44,052 bases of DNA from Bdellovibrionales bacterium (GTDB taxonomy: Bacteria > Bdellovibrionota > Bdellovibrionia > Bdellovibrionales > UBA1609): NCBI GenBank assembly GCA_020630675.1, contig JAHDIR010000023.1, positions 1 through 44,052 of the forward strand, written 5' to 3'. Positions 24,757 to 33,370 of the stretch are shown one piece after another. Position 1 is the first letter of the stretch, and the number at the start of each line of letters is the position of its first letter. Position numbers and translations under genes: made by a program. The notes below the pieces were generated by a model. That model had not been told where the DNA came from and made no database searches. It saw only the letters and a program-made list of their open reading frames with translations.

Positions 24757-25379
24757 GATAAAAGCCCTTTTAACTCTAAATGCTCAATCAAAAGCGCCTT
24801 TAACTGATCTTGAGTCAAACAAGCGTCTAAGACTAACCAACGCTCAGGATTTTCTTGAGCCTGCTGCAAATAAGAAGTTCTCACACGTTCATGAAAATCT
24901 TGAGATTCTTTTTCGATGCGATCTTTTTCTTCCCCCAAACGACCCGCCATCCGGCTTTGAGAGTCTGCGTAAGAAATATCGAGTAGGACTGTCACATCTG
25001 GATGGAGCTGAGAGGTGGCAAAATCATTTAACCATTGGGTTTCAGGCAAAGAAATCTCTCGCCCGCCCGCCTGGAAAGCCACGCTACTGGCGGCATAACG
25101 GTCTGACAAAACCCAATGACCTTTTTTTAACTCAGGTTTAATTTTACATTCCACATGCTGAGCCCGAATAGCCTCATACATCAGTAATTCAGCCTTAGGG
25201 CAAGGAGGTGGATCTTGGTCTTTGAGTAAAAGCTCACGCAAAGCCTCTCCCAATTGAGTACCGCCGGGCTCTCGAGTGGAGGTAAAAGAAATTTTTTTTT
25301 GACCTAAGTGGCCCATCAAATTCTTAATTAATGTAGACTTTCCAGACCCATCCAGGCCCTCAAATACGATAAATGCCAT
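24753..25379 (-). CDS. tmk: Thymidylate kinase
   Basis: dTMP kinase of 208 aa. The P-loop FEGLDGSGKST is at 4-14. The DRY-like WVLSDRYAASSVAFQAGGRE region binds dTMP, and the lid RMAGRLGEEKDRIEKE carries basic residues of the type II (E. coli-like) enzyme. First gene of the tmk-holB-tatD operon; its stop and the holB start share ATGA. The TREPGG motif that positions the dTMP phosphate is present near residue 36. Confidence 0.96.
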   Translation of the reverse strand: MAFIVFEGLDGSGKSTLIKNLMGHLGQKKISFTSTREPGGTQLGEALRELLLKDQDPPPCPKAELLMYEAIRAQHVECKIKPELKKGHWVLSDRYAASSVAFQAGGREISLPETQWLNDFATSQLHPDVTVLLDISYADSQSRMAGRLGEEKDRIEKESQDFHERVRTSYLQQAQENPERWLVLDACLTQDQLKALLIEHLELKGLLS

Positions 25380-25430
25380 AGGATTTCTATACTTCTACCT
25401 TTTAAAAATAGCCACTAAAATGGCCAAGCT

Positions 25431-25459
25431 TTGCTTGGAGCCAATACAGATAATATGAT
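25431..25459 (+). promoter_or_regulatory. Promoter for secG
   Basis: TTGCTT (25431-25436), 17-base spacer, TATGAT (25454-25459, five of six to consensus). It lies in the 155-base divergent gap between tmk and secG, about 75 bases upstream of the secG ATG. Confidence 0.5.
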
Positions 25460-25534
25460 GCGGCATTTTTCCTCATTTTTAGATTTACTCAGACTGCTTA
25501 ACCACCTATATTCAGTTTCTTTTAGGGAGTTCAA

Positions 25535-25945
25535 ATGCTTACTTTTATCGCCATCGCACATTTGGTTATTGCTGTTATTCTTATTACTCTTATCTTACTT
25601 CAAGACTCCAAAGGTGGAGCCATGGGAGTTTTAGGTGGCGGTGGAGGCTCTAACACTGTTTTTGGCTCCGCTGGAGCAGCTAACTTTTTAACAAAAGCCA
25701 CTCGTTGGATGGCTGTCTTATTTGCCGTCACTTGTTTTGTTCTTGCCTACATGACTGGTAAAAAAAGCGATAGTGTTTTTGATAACGCACCTTCAGTGAG
25801 TGCTCCGGCTCAAAACTCTGCTGCTCCCGCCAGCGCTGCCGGCGCAGCTCCTGTCAAAGCAGAAGAAGATTCCAACAAAGCTAAAGAGGCTAAAAAAGAA
25901 GAGGCTCCAGAAAAAGCCCCTAAAACGGATGACGCCAAGAAATAA
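25535..25945 (+). CDS. secG: Preprotein translocase subunit SecG
   Basis: Small inner-membrane subunit of SecYEG, 136 aa. The first helix (residues 2-22) is followed by the conserved LLQDSKGGAMGVLGGGG loop with SNTVFGSAGAANFLTK, then a second helix at about 57-76 and MTGKK. The tail beyond residue 80 is a low-complexity Ala/Lys/Glu stretch of about 50 residues, longer than in most SecG proteins and likely disordered. GGGAG precedes the ATG by six bases. In many bacteria tpiA lies directly before secG; here tpiA is 5 kb away on the other strand. Confidence 0.95.
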   Translation: MLTFIAIAHLVIAVILITLILLQDSKGGAMGVLGGGGGSNTVFGSAGAANFLTKATRWMAVLFAVTCFVLAYMTGKKSDSVFDNAPSVSAPAQNSAAPASAAGAAPVKAEEDSNKAKEAKKEEAPEKAPKTDDAKK

Positions 25946-25970
25946 AGCATAAAACTATGCTTTCTACCTT

Positions 25971-26819
25971 ATGGAATTTAATGGCAAAATAATTTTACCT
26001 ATTGTACTTGTCGCCATTGTTGGTGGCTTGTTCTTTCTTAATCAAAAAAAACATAGTTTCGAGCCAGCCCCCACACAACTGGAAGCGATTGCTCAAATTT
26101 CAAGTGCTGTGGGTAAAGTTAATTTTTTACCAAAGCCCAACGCTCCCGGCTTAGATACTCTTGATTTTCCTGAAAAAATTTATCATGGCAGTGAATTAAA
26201 AACATTCACTGGCTCAAATGTACAAATCACAATTGATGATGGCTGGGCCATTGATATCAATGCTGGCACTCACTTACAGTTTCAAAGCTGGGGGCAAGGT
26301 AGCGAGGCGAAGGTACTTTTGCATTTTTATCAGGGAGGCTACGAGGTCGTTAACTCTGGCCTAAGCAATAACTTATTAATTTTATACAAAGGCGACTTTT
26401 ACGCTATAAATGAAAACTTCAATGACAAAATATCTTTGGCCATGGAAATAAATGCTCTCAACCTAAAAGACAAAGCCGAACAAGAGCTTAAAGATGAAGA
26501 AATGCCTGACTCAGCTTCGAACCCACTGAACTCTAATGAAAAATCAACTCGTTACATTGAAACTTCTATCTTTAAAAAAAGAAATTTATTTGAAAAGTGC
26601 CTCGCCAATCGAGTTCGTGACCATCGCATGGTTTCTGGGCGCATACTTGTTGGCTTTAGCGTCACCGAGATGGGCTCTTTAAAAGATATCAACATCATAG
26701 AAAACAAAACCCAAGATAAAAAAATTGAAACTTGTATTATTGATGTATTTTCCAGAATAAAAATCAGAAATTATGACGGGGGAAAAACCTTTTTTGCCTT
26801 CCCTCTTGATTTTAAATAA
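25971..26819 (+). CDS. Membrane-anchored FecR-like/AgmX-type envelope protein
   Basis: 282-aa protein with one N-terminal transmembrane helix (about 6-23) and a large periplasmic part. Residues ~45-140 resemble a FecR-like beta domain (YHGSELKTFTGSNVQITIDDGW). Residues ~205-282 match the AgmX/PglI C-terminal type, a TonB-like fold (GRILVGFSVTEMGSLKDINIIEN ... FAFPLDF), with Cys210 and Cys260-region cysteines that could pair. Such proteins occur in myxobacteria and bdellovibrios and may transmit force or signals across the periplasm. It begins 25 bases after secG and is probably co-transcribed. Both domain calls are from pattern only. Confidence 0.6.
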   Translation: MEFNGKIILPIVLVAIVGGLFFLNQKKHSFEPAPTQLEAIAQISSAVGKVNFLPKPNAPGLDTLDFPEKIYHGSELKTFTGSNVQITIDDGWAIDINAGTHLQFQSWGQGSEAKVLLHFYQGGYEVVNSGLSNNLLILYKGDFYAINENFNDKISLAMEINALNLKDKAEQELKDEEMPDSASNPLNSNEKSTRYIETSIFKKRNLFEKCLANRVRDHRMVSGRILVGFSVTEMGSLKDINIIENKTQDKKIETCIIDVFSRIKIRNYDGGKTFFAFPLDFK

Positions 26820-26875
26820 GTTTTCCCCATTTTTTTCTTTACTCCCCCCTAAAGTTTACAGATAATTTTTTCAGC

Positions 26876-26896
26876 AATCTGTCCGGACGACAGATT
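26876..26896. repeat. Perfect 8-bp inverted repeat, candidate operator
   Basis: AATCTGTC (26876-26883) and GACAGATT (26889-26896) flank a five-base CGGAC core. It lies 27 bases before the start of the HEARH protein gene, ahead of its ribosome binding site. There is no T run, so an operator or a leader hairpin is more likely than a terminator. Confidence 0.45.
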
Positions 26897-26923
26897 CCAA
26901 TTTAATTCCAGGGAGGGGTTAAT

Positions 26924-27595
26924 ATGAGATTGCTTTGCATTGTCATTGTTTACTTTAGTTTTTGTCAGTTCACTCAGGCCTATACTTTTGATCGCAAAAT
27001 GCCATCAGAGGTTAAACAAGAAATCCTAAAAGACCTAAGCTTCATGAGCTCCATAGAGGGCCGATCGCCGTCTGCTCTTCACCAAGAAATCTTTGGCTTA
27101 ATGAATGGTGATAATTACAATCAATTTTTTAAAGATCGTGTGAAGAAATTTGGACTTAGCACATGTGGTAGCAAAAACTCCGTGGCCTGTGTTATTCCCT
27201 GGGTGACAAATACTGTTTATTTAACTGAAAACTATACTAAATTTAAACATCCGCAAATTGCTCGACTACTTGTTCTTTATCATGAAGCCCGACATACAGA
27301 AGGGCACAACAGAAATTGGCCTCATGCCAAATGCCCTCAACCTTTCAACGATGAAAATGGTCAAGCCAGAACTAGTATTTGGACAGGAGCTAGCCTGGCT
27401 GGTGCTCCAGGATGTGATAGTTCTTACAAAGGAGCTTACGGCTCAACAGTGGTTTTAATGAAAAACATTGCCCTTAACTGTGAGAATTGCTCTGAAAAAG
27501 TTTTAATGGATGCAGAAATTTATGCTGACGACCAGTTAATACGAGTCACTGACCCAAAAGCTAAAGAAGATATTCTCAATGATCTTTACCGCTAA
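26924..27595 (+). CDS. Exported putative zinc metalloprotease-like protein (HEARH)
   Basis: 223-aa protein with a signal peptide (MRLLCIVIVYFSFCQFTQA). The stretch ARLLVLYHEARHTEGH (113-128) has a gluzincin/metzincin-like HExxH (His120, Glu121, His124) in a hydrophobic helix. The third ligand is uncertain: His128 or His134 nearby, or Glu198/Asp196 in LMDAEIYADD. Six cysteines in the mature part (81, 89, 137, 164, 186, 189) suggest disulfides. The start has a GGAGG box eight bases upstream. Its 3' end overlaps the next gene by 17 bases. Family not recognised; peptidase activity is inferred from the motif alone. Confidence 0.6.
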   Translation: MRLLCIVIVYFSFCQFTQAYTFDRKMPSEVKQEILKDLSFMSSIEGRSPSALHQEIFGLMNGDNYNQFFKDRVKKFGLSTCGSKNSVACVIPWVTNTVYLTENYTKFKHPQIARLLVLYHEARHTEGHNRNWPHAKCPQPFNDENGQARTSIWTGASLAGAPGCDSSYKGAYGSTVVLMKNIALNCENCSEKVLMDAEIYADDQLIRVTDPKAKEDILNDLYR

Positions 27596-28298
27596 AAATA
27601 ATAAAGTGGCCTTAAGTTTATTTGTTATGGCCACTGTTTTATTTTTTATATTTCATGACAAGAAAAATTCAAAACGAGTTAAACCGTTGCCCGCCACATC
27701 CTTATCAAAAGGAGAACAACTGCCAACTGCTGTAAAAACTCCACAAAAGCTCAAGCCGAATGTAGCTATAAATGACCGTTTACCCTCTGAAAAAAATTCT
27801 GCTGAACCTGTAAAATTAAAAGCTCAAATTTTGTTAGAAATTCTTGAAAGTAATAATGACAACGACCCCCGCCTAGACACTGAGCTTAAAACTTTAAATG
27901 AAAATGAAAAAAGCGAGTTCAGAAAAATTTATTCTTTAATGCAAGATGAAAACCGTGCAGGAAAAGGAACTCTTGTTTTTTTATTGGGCCGTAATATTAC
28001 CAGCGAAAAAGACCTTCCTTTTTTTTCATCGGTACTGAATGAGCCTTTATGCCTAAGCCTAGAAAACTGCCAAGAGGAACACCTAAACGAAGACTCTCAT
28101 GGTAGCCCAGCTGGAGCAACCCTTGTTTATCCACAAATCATGGCATTACAAAGTATAAAAAAAGCTGTTCAGTTAACAAATGACCCTTATCTAAAACAAC
28201 AACTGATCGAGACAATAAAAAACGGACTCAGTCATGATAGTCAAAAAGTCTCCCAAAGGAGTGAGCGGCTACTACGGTCTTGGGCGCAAGACAATTAA
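27579..28298 (+). CDS. Membrane-anchored hypothetical protein
   Basis: 239-aa protein of unknown family with a single N-terminal anchor (KVALSLFVMATVLFFIFHD, 9-27) and a periplasmic part. A Pro/Lys/Ser-rich linker (30-80) leads to a mostly helical C-terminal half (KAQILLEILESNN, LQSIKKAVQLTNDPYLKQQL). It starts inside the HEARH gene (17-base overlap), so the two are translationally coupled and probably work together. Its stop shares the TTAA at 28295-28298 with the stop of the converging HAD gene. Confidence 0.65.
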   Translation: MIFTAKNNKVALSLFVMATVLFFIFHDKKNSKRVKPLPATSLSKGEQLPTAVKTPQKLKPNVAINDRLPSEKNSAEPVKLKAQILLEILESNNDNDPRLDTELKTLNENEKSEFRKIYSLMQDENRAGKGTLVFLLGRNITSEKDLPFFSSVLNEPLCLSLENCQEEHLNEDSHGSPAGATLVYPQIMALQSIKKAVQLTNDPYLKQQLIETIKNGLSHDSQKVSQRSERLLRSWAQDN

Positions 28299-29371
28299 CG
28301 AAAGTCGTGTAAATAATCGACTCGCTCTGGCACCCAGGGCTCTGAAACCCCTAAAAATGTTAATTGTGATTCACAAAAGTAAACACCTACGGCATCAATA
28401 GCTGGCTCGAAATAATTATGAACCAGCTTTTTTTCCTGTAAGCGCGGTAGAATTTTAGCCAAGGTGTCTTGCCCAATAATTTTTCGTCGAACTAAGTCTT
28501 CAATGCTTTTTTCAATTTCATCTGTGGTAAAAGCGTAATTTTTTAACATACTTGTTCCCACTTCCAAAAGTTGATGAGTGTTTATTCGACCCAATTGAAA
28601 TAAATCCAAGGCCGACTGAAAGCTATTATAGGTCGGTAAACAGCGACGACCAAATTTCATATAATATTCAGCATCGGTGTCTTCTTCTAAGTTAATATAG
28701 TATCGATCAACAGGATCGTTTGTTGGTACTTGAGATTGTAGGTCCATAATTTTTTTAATTTGAGAATCAATAACATGAAACTCCTTTAAAACCTTGATGA
28801 TTTCATCGCGACTACGACGCCGGGCACATATGTCAGAATAAAGTGAGTAAATAATGGCATCGGCTTCACTGTCATCTCCCCATAAAACTTGTTTAACATT
28901 TTCTGATAGTTTTGAGCGGAGTTGCATCAAAGCATGCAGTTTATAGCCAATTTGTTTTTTTAATCGCCACAAACGTTGGGGGTGTAGGTTTTGCATATTA
29001 TCTTTACAAAATAACCCGGCAGGCTCAATATTATCAAAAATAAGCTTTTCTCTGATTTTTTTTTCAAGCTGAGGCGGAGATGCTGTGATGAAAAATAAAG
29101 GAAAACAAGACATTCCTGAGGTATGGTTTTTTATAGCTCTTACTAACTCAGAGGTACCAGGGATATTTTTTTTTTCAAAAGCCTTTTCAAATACGGTGCG
29201 AAATAAACCCTTTAATGACTCAAACTTGGTATCCAGATAGGTTTTATCTAGATCCCACAGAAAAACATATTCGGCCTTTGAAATATTTTCCATAGAGTAA
29301 GAAAAGAAAACAACATCGCTATCAATTTCAGATCTACTTCTCCACTCGGCCAATTTTTTAGTTCCTTCCAC
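28295..29371 (-). CDS. HAD-type phosphatase resembling App1 phosphatidate phosphatase
   Basis: 358-aa cytoplasmic protein. VFLWDLDKTYLDT (36-48) is a HAD motif I DxDxT (Asp40, Asp42, Thr44), LFFITASPPQ is motif II (Ser/Thr-containing strand), and VLWGDDSEADAIIYSLY is motif IV (GDD). The order and the TASP motif are like the App1/DUF2183 phosphatidate phosphatase group, where YVSASP and GDSGEKD occupy the same places. The C-terminal ~150 residues are helical and unassigned. The annotated GTG start has no ribosome binding site; a TTG six codons inward follows AAGGA and may be the true start. Lipid or protein substrate unknown. Confidence 0.7.
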   Translation of the reverse strand: MEGTKKLAEWRSRSEIDSDVVFFSYSMENISKAEYVFLWDLDKTYLDTKFESLKGLFRTVFEKAFEKKNIPGTSELVRAIKNHTSGMSCFPLFFITASPPQLEKKIREKLIFDNIEPAGLFCKDNMQNLHPQRLWRLKKQIGYKLHALMQLRSKLSENVKQVLWGDDSEADAIIYSLYSDICARRRSRDEIIKVLKEFHVIDSQIKKIMDLQSQVPTNDPVDRYYINLEEDTDAEYYMKFGRRCLPTYNSFQSALDLFQLGRINTHQLLEVGTSMLKNYAFTTDEIEKSIEDLVRRKIIGQDTLAKILPRLQEKKLVHNYFEPAIDAVGVYFCESQLTFLGVSEPWVPERVDYLHDFR

Positions 29372-29430
29372 AATAAATGATTAAAATTTAAGTTAACAAA
29401 TTTTTTATAAACAATCTATTCAAATCAAGC

Positions 29431-30378
29431 TTAGAAAGCTAAAAGTAGGAACACTGCCACATTTAAAATGATAGTCAAGGCGGCCACTAATGGCTTTTTT
29501 TCTTTGATTTCTTTTGTGGCTTCAGTAACTTCAGGAGCATAGTACTCAGAGCTAATCTTAGACTTCAAACCATCTGAAATTAAAAATTGCTCGCGCAGTC
29601 TTTGGTTTTCTCTAGGAATTCTCACCAAAGAGTATTCTTTTATTTTTCTTAAAGGAACGTAACGATTGAGCTCAACAGTAAGAACATCTTGCTGCACAAG
29701 AATGACATCACCTTCTGCCAATATTTTAAACTCAGAGTCGGACTGAAAAAGAGGCTTATAGTTTTTCATTTCTATTTGTATGACCTGAACCTTATCACCC
29801 TTCACTACTTTTATTTGATTGCCCACCTTCACTCGGATTGTTTTTTTATTTCCCTGCTTAGAAACAGGTTTACCGATAAAGCGATCAATATAAACATAGC
29901 CTTGATAAGGAACTGAGGCGACAAAATCGTTGAGCAAACGAACACTCGCCTTTTTTAATTGGCTGCCAATAGGCAAAGAAGGATGCAAGCTAATTTTTGA
30001 GCGCCAAAGAAGCTGACCATGTGTTCCCTCATAAACTTGCATATGTAAGGATCTTTTTTTCAAAAAAACTGTGATCAAAGCATGAGCATCTAAAAGTTGA
30101 GCCAATATAATGGAGTCTGCAGGAGTTAGCTCATTTCTTGCTTGAAAGACATCTTTTTTAATTAAGAAGCTTCGACTAGCAATAAGAAATCTCTGGTCTT
30201 GAGTGAGTTTTTCGCGAATATGCCACCAGGCTGCATCAGCTTCTTCTTGATACTTGGATTGAACTGAAAATGGAAAAACAGTAATTCTTCGAATAAGCTC
30301 ATGCTGATTGAATGAGTCTGCCTGACTTAACTGACAAAAAAAAACTAAACTGGTGAGGAATAAAATTAAAGGCTTCAC
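29431..30378 (-). CDS. Envelope protein with signal peptide and C-terminal membrane segment
   Basis: 315-aa unrecognised protein. MKPLILFLTSLVFFCQLSQA is a signal peptide. ELIRRITVFPFSVQSKYQEEADAAW followed by LTQDQRFLIASRSF resembles the N-terminal domain of TolB/CsgG-like and FlgT-like proteins. A beta-rich middle (KKTIRVKVGNQIKVVKGDKVQV) follows, and a final hydrophobic helix at 298-315 would anchor the protein. It is separated by 59 bases from the HAD gene downstream and may share its transcript. The resemblance is weak, so I give no name. Confidence 0.6.
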   Translation of the reverse strand: MKPLILFLTSLVFFCQLSQADSFNQHELIRRITVFPFSVQSKYQEEADAAWWHIREKLTQDQRFLIASRSFLIKKDVFQARNELTPADSIILAQLLDAHALITVFLKKRSLHMQVYEGTHGQLLWRSKISLHPSLPIGSQLKKASVRLLNDFVASVPYQGYVYIDRFIGKPVSKQGNKKTIRVKVGNQIKVVKGDKVQVIQIEMKNYKPLFQSDSEFKILAEGDVILVQQDVLTVELNRYVPLRKIKEYSLVRIPRENQRLREQFLISDGLKSKISSEYYAPEVTEATKEIKEKKPLVAALTIILNVAVFLLLAF

Positions 30379-30489
30379 TCTCGCTATTGTAATCCATTTA
30401 ACAGGACCTAATCTATCAGATAATGCGGTATTATGACCAAAGACTTGCTAAAAGCCAAAACCTTAATGAAAAGCCCTATTATTATAAGA

Positions 30490-31371
30490 CTACCAGGTGA
30501 TTTCTTCTTTAGGTAATTCGATCCAGCCCTCTTTGGCTGGAAATGTTTTTGGAATGGGCTCGACTTGTTTTTTATATTTTAAAACTCCAGTGAGAGCACA
30601 TAAAAAAGCTTCAAAAGACGAAAAGTCCTCTATTAACTTCTTTTTGTCTTCATCATATATAAATGCAATATCAGAGCGCACTAAGTGGTTAATAATGGCT
30701 TCTCGCACCTCCTCTCCGTGAACAGAGTGTTTATGAGTGCGCAAGTAAGACTTTTGGATTCCTATAGATCGACCAATACGCCATAAACTTAATTTTGGAT
30801 AAACCTCAATGAAAGGCTTATTTATTCGTCGACGTAGATAATAAGCCCTTGCTGTCATTGGCGCCATATTAGCCCCTAAGGCGTGAGACGAGTGAAACTT
30901 CTCCTCTAATTCATTAGCGACAAAAACCTCGGCACAACGTTCAGTATAGGGCGTAAATAGTTTAGCTTTTGTCTTTTTTTTCTGAGAGCGACGATAAGAG
31001 GACCAAAGCCAGGCAATTTCTGGCTCTTCACATTTTTCAAAGCCAGGACATTTTAATTCACAGCGAATGCATTTAGGTAAACTTAAAGGAGCATTTATGG
31101 CGATGTACTTAATTTTAGATTTTTTTAAGCTTAGGTTTTCAAAAAGCTTTTGATCAGAAGAATAATCATCTTCTGTTTTAATTTTATTTGTTAAGCTATG
31201 TAAAAAAATTTTATTTTTATTTACGAAATACTCTATGTTCGCTACTGCCGTTTTATCGGTTTTGCCACCACCCAAAGCTACTCCTTTAAAAATAAAGCTT
31301 TTTAAAGGGCCTTTTAATCCTGAGGGGTATACGGGTCCGCTGTCAGAACTTTGTAGTTTTTCTCTTGGCAT
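30490..31371 (-). CDS. DUF429-like (RNase H-fold) protein with degenerate active site
   Basis: 293-aa protein resembling the DUF429 predicted RNase H-like family: KGVALGGGKTDKTAVANIEY near 29-48 matches the first strand and glycine turn, and IAINAPLSLP matches the IDAPLSLP strand. A Cys cluster (CIRCELKCPGFEKC) follows it and may bind metal. Where the family has Asp in strand 1 (GIDLGG) and strand 4 (IDAPL), this protein has Ala and Asn. The late DALDA motif reads FEAFL. The catalytic acids therefore appear lost. Its start overlaps the GHMP kinase end by 58 bases, so it is translated from the same mRNA. Function may be structural, or the gene may be decaying. Confidence 0.6.
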   Translation of the reverse strand: MPREKLQSSDSGPVYPSGLKGPLKSFIFKGVALGGGKTDKTAVANIEYFVNKNKIFLHSLTNKIKTEDDYSSDQKLFENLSLKKSKIKYIAINAPLSLPKCIRCELKCPGFEKCEEPEIAWLWSSYRRSQKKKTKAKLFTPYTERCAEVFVANELEEKFHSSHALGANMAPMTARAYYLRRRINKPFIEVYPKLSLWRIGRSIGIQKSYLRTHKHSVHGEEVREAIINHLVRSDIAFIYDEDKKKLIEDFSSFEAFLCALTGVLKYKKQVEPIPKTFPAKEGWIELPKEEITW

Positions 31372-32306
31372 GCCTGTTCAATCCTTGTTTTGTCTTCTGG
31401 GTTTGACCAAACCATGACACACCCTCCACCACCTGCACCACAGATTTTAAATCCGGTAGCTCCATTTGTAAAGGCAATGCTCTTAAGATCGCCAATTTCT
31501 TTGTTCATAAAACCTGAACTTAAGCGCACTCTCACATCATTTTCTTTATTCAGAAGCGCAGGTATATCATCCCACTTTTTATCAACACAAATCTGCTTAA
31601 AATCATGAGAAAGCCTAGCAATTTCTTTTAGTTCTTTCATAGTTTCTTGTTTTTTTTCAACCACCTCTTTAATCACTTGCCAGTTGTTTATACCCGAATG
31701 ATGAGACTTTCCTGTATAAATAACAGAAATACGATCTTTAAAGTAATCTTTATCATACGGAAGAGCTTCAAATTTGATTCCATCATAATCGTAAGTAATT
31801 AAATTTAAACCCTGGCTGTAAGCTCCAATATAGTCTTGAGTTCCGGTCGGTGTTCCCAAAAACCGGGCCTCTAGGTTGGAAGCTAAAGTCACTAAATCGA
31901 CACCTTTTACAGGGCGTTCTAACCATTTTGAGAAAGCTTGAATTAAACTGACTGTTAAGCTTGAGCTTCCGCCAAGTCCACCTCCTACAGGGCTTTCTGA
32001 AGACGTTTTTAAATAAAAACCCTCACTTGGCTGCCAATAGTTCAAATGAGATTTAATTAAAACTAACTCCGGATCATCACACTCTAATAAAGACTGTAAG
32101 TGAGGAAACTTTTTACGGTAGGATAAGTCTTTTATATCTAACTCAATCTCTGAACCTGACAAGGGCTGCAAGTGAACATGGGTAAATATCGAAATTGATA
32201 GATTAATTGTATAGCATAAACCAACAATAGCATTGAGTGGCCAACAATCTAGAGTTCCTCCGGCTAAATCTATTCTTGTCGGGGACTTAACAATGATGGC
32301 AGACAT
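31314..32306 (-). CDS. GHMP-superfamily sugar kinase
   Basis: 330-aa kinase of the galactokinase/homoserine/mevalonate/phosphomevalonate fold. The substrate motif SPTRIDLAGGTLD is at 8-20. The phosphate loop is PVGGGLGGSSSLTVSL, and the C-terminal motif is KICGAGGGGCVM. The overall pattern is closest to D-glycero-manno-heptose-7-phosphate kinase (HddA-like) and related sugar kinases. The substrate cannot be decided: no heptose or cell-wall sugar genes adjoin it. The ATG at 32306, after GAGGT, is preferred over the GTG two codons earlier. Confidence 0.8.
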   Translation of the reverse strand: MSAIIVKSPTRIDLAGGTLDCWPLNAIVGLCYTINLSISIFTHVHLQPLSGSEIELDIKDLSYRKKFPHLQSLLECDDPELVLIKSHLNYWQPSEGFYLKTSSESPVGGGLGGSSSLTVSLIQAFSKWLERPVKGVDLVTLASNLEARFLGTPTGTQDYIGAYSQGLNLITYDYDGIKFEALPYDKDYFKDRISVIYTGKSHHSGINNWQVIKEVVEKKQETMKELKEIARLSHDFKQICVDKKWDDIPALLNKENDVRVRLSSGFMNKEIGDLKSIAFTNGATGFKICGAGGGGCVMVWSNPEDKTRIEQACQEKNYKVLTADPYTPQD

Positions 32307-32410
32307 AAACACCTCTTTTTAAATGAAATGATAATATGCTAGCACCAAATAAATAGATTGTCTTGTGGAATTTAATGGGTCGACAAACGTAAAAAATAGC
32401 ACTTGAGAAA

Positions 32411-33370
32411 TTATTGTAACTCATTTAAATGCTGTTTTATTTTAATAACTTCTTTTTTATTGAGTTGAAAAATGTGAGGCCGACCTGAAATAATAGCATA
32501 GTGCTTTTCTTGATCCTCAGAACTCACAGTCAATTTCCAGTTTTTAATTTGATTTGACGACTCGAACTTTAACTCTAACTCAAACAATGGGTGAATAAGA
32601 CCGTATTTATTTAACAAAGATTTATTTTGAATTTCACTAAGAAATCTAAATATAGAAATAGACTCCAATGTAGAAACTAGCTGACCCATAGATTTTCTGG
32701 TAAAAAAAACTGAAGAGTCACTGTCATTTTTCCACTGCTGCTCAGCAGAGTCGTAAGTTAGATGTGTTTCTTTGGCCCCCGACCTAAAAATAGAAAGCTT
32801 TTGAACAGAGCCAGAGTATTTATAAATATTTTTTCGTCGAAAATCATATCCTTGCTTATCTGCAAGGTTGTGCCAAAAAGAACTGGCGACAAAAACTTGG
32901 TCTTCATTGAGCTTATGCACAAAGACTTTATTATCGGCTGTGTTTAAACTTCCAACCACAAGATCTAGTACTCTCCCCTCGTGGCTTTTAAAACTTACCG
33001 TTAGTAATGGCTGACTTAAACCATATTCCACTTTTTTTTCGGGGCTAAGAGGGCCTGAGCTCACTAAAAAAACTTGGTCCTCCAAAAGCTGTGATAACAA
33101 CTGCTGTATAAACTCTTGGTCTGCAAAATCTTGTAACGGCGATTTTAGTAGCCAAACTTTGTTATTTTTTTTTACAAAGAAAGACTTTTGATTTTTTTCT
33201 ATGATATACTTAAACTCTTTGACATCTGCGGACTTTATTCCTGGAAAAATTTTAGAATTTTCTACTTTTGAATCATAAGCTTTTTTTTCATTATTGAACT
33301 CAAAAACTGAATAGCCTATAACTAAAAATACAAAGCTTGCAAAAATAAGGGTTTTAGAAAAGTACTTCAT
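32411..33370 (-). CDS. DUF4340 protein of Gld-type ABC system
   Basis: 319-aa protein with one N-terminal membrane helix (about 6-22) and a long periplasmic part. The repeated beta pattern (VKEFKYIIEKNQKSFFVKKNNKVWLL, SPLQDFADQEFIQQLLSQLLE) and the motif VEYGLSQPLLTVSFKSHEGRVLDLVVG match DUF4340. Genes of this family follow gldG-like genes in many bacteria. It overlaps the GldG-like gene upstream by 4 bases (ATGA) and ends the operon. Probably a periplasmic accessory of the transporter. Confidence 0.8.
   Translation of the reverse strand: MKYFSKTLIFASFVFLVIGYSVFEFNNEKKAYDSKVENSKIFPGIKSADVKEFKYIIEKNQKSFFVKKNNKVWLLKSPLQDFADQEFIQQLLSQLLEDQVFLVSSGPLSPEKKVEYGLSQPLLTVSFKSHEGRVLDLVVGSLNTADNKVFVHKLNEDQVFVASSFWHNLADKQGYDFRRKNIYKYSGSVQKLSIFRSGAKETHLTYDSAEQQWKNDSDSSVFFTRKSMGQLVSTLESISIFRFLSEIQNKSLLNKYGLIHPLFELELKFESSNQIKNWKLTVSSEDQEKHYAIISGRPHIFQLNKKEVIKIKQHLNELQ

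Noticed and set aside
26924-27595. Classical metzincin assignment for the HEARH protein
   Set aside because: HExxHxxGxxH needs a third His at residue 130, which is Arg here, so only a general zincin-like motif is claimed.
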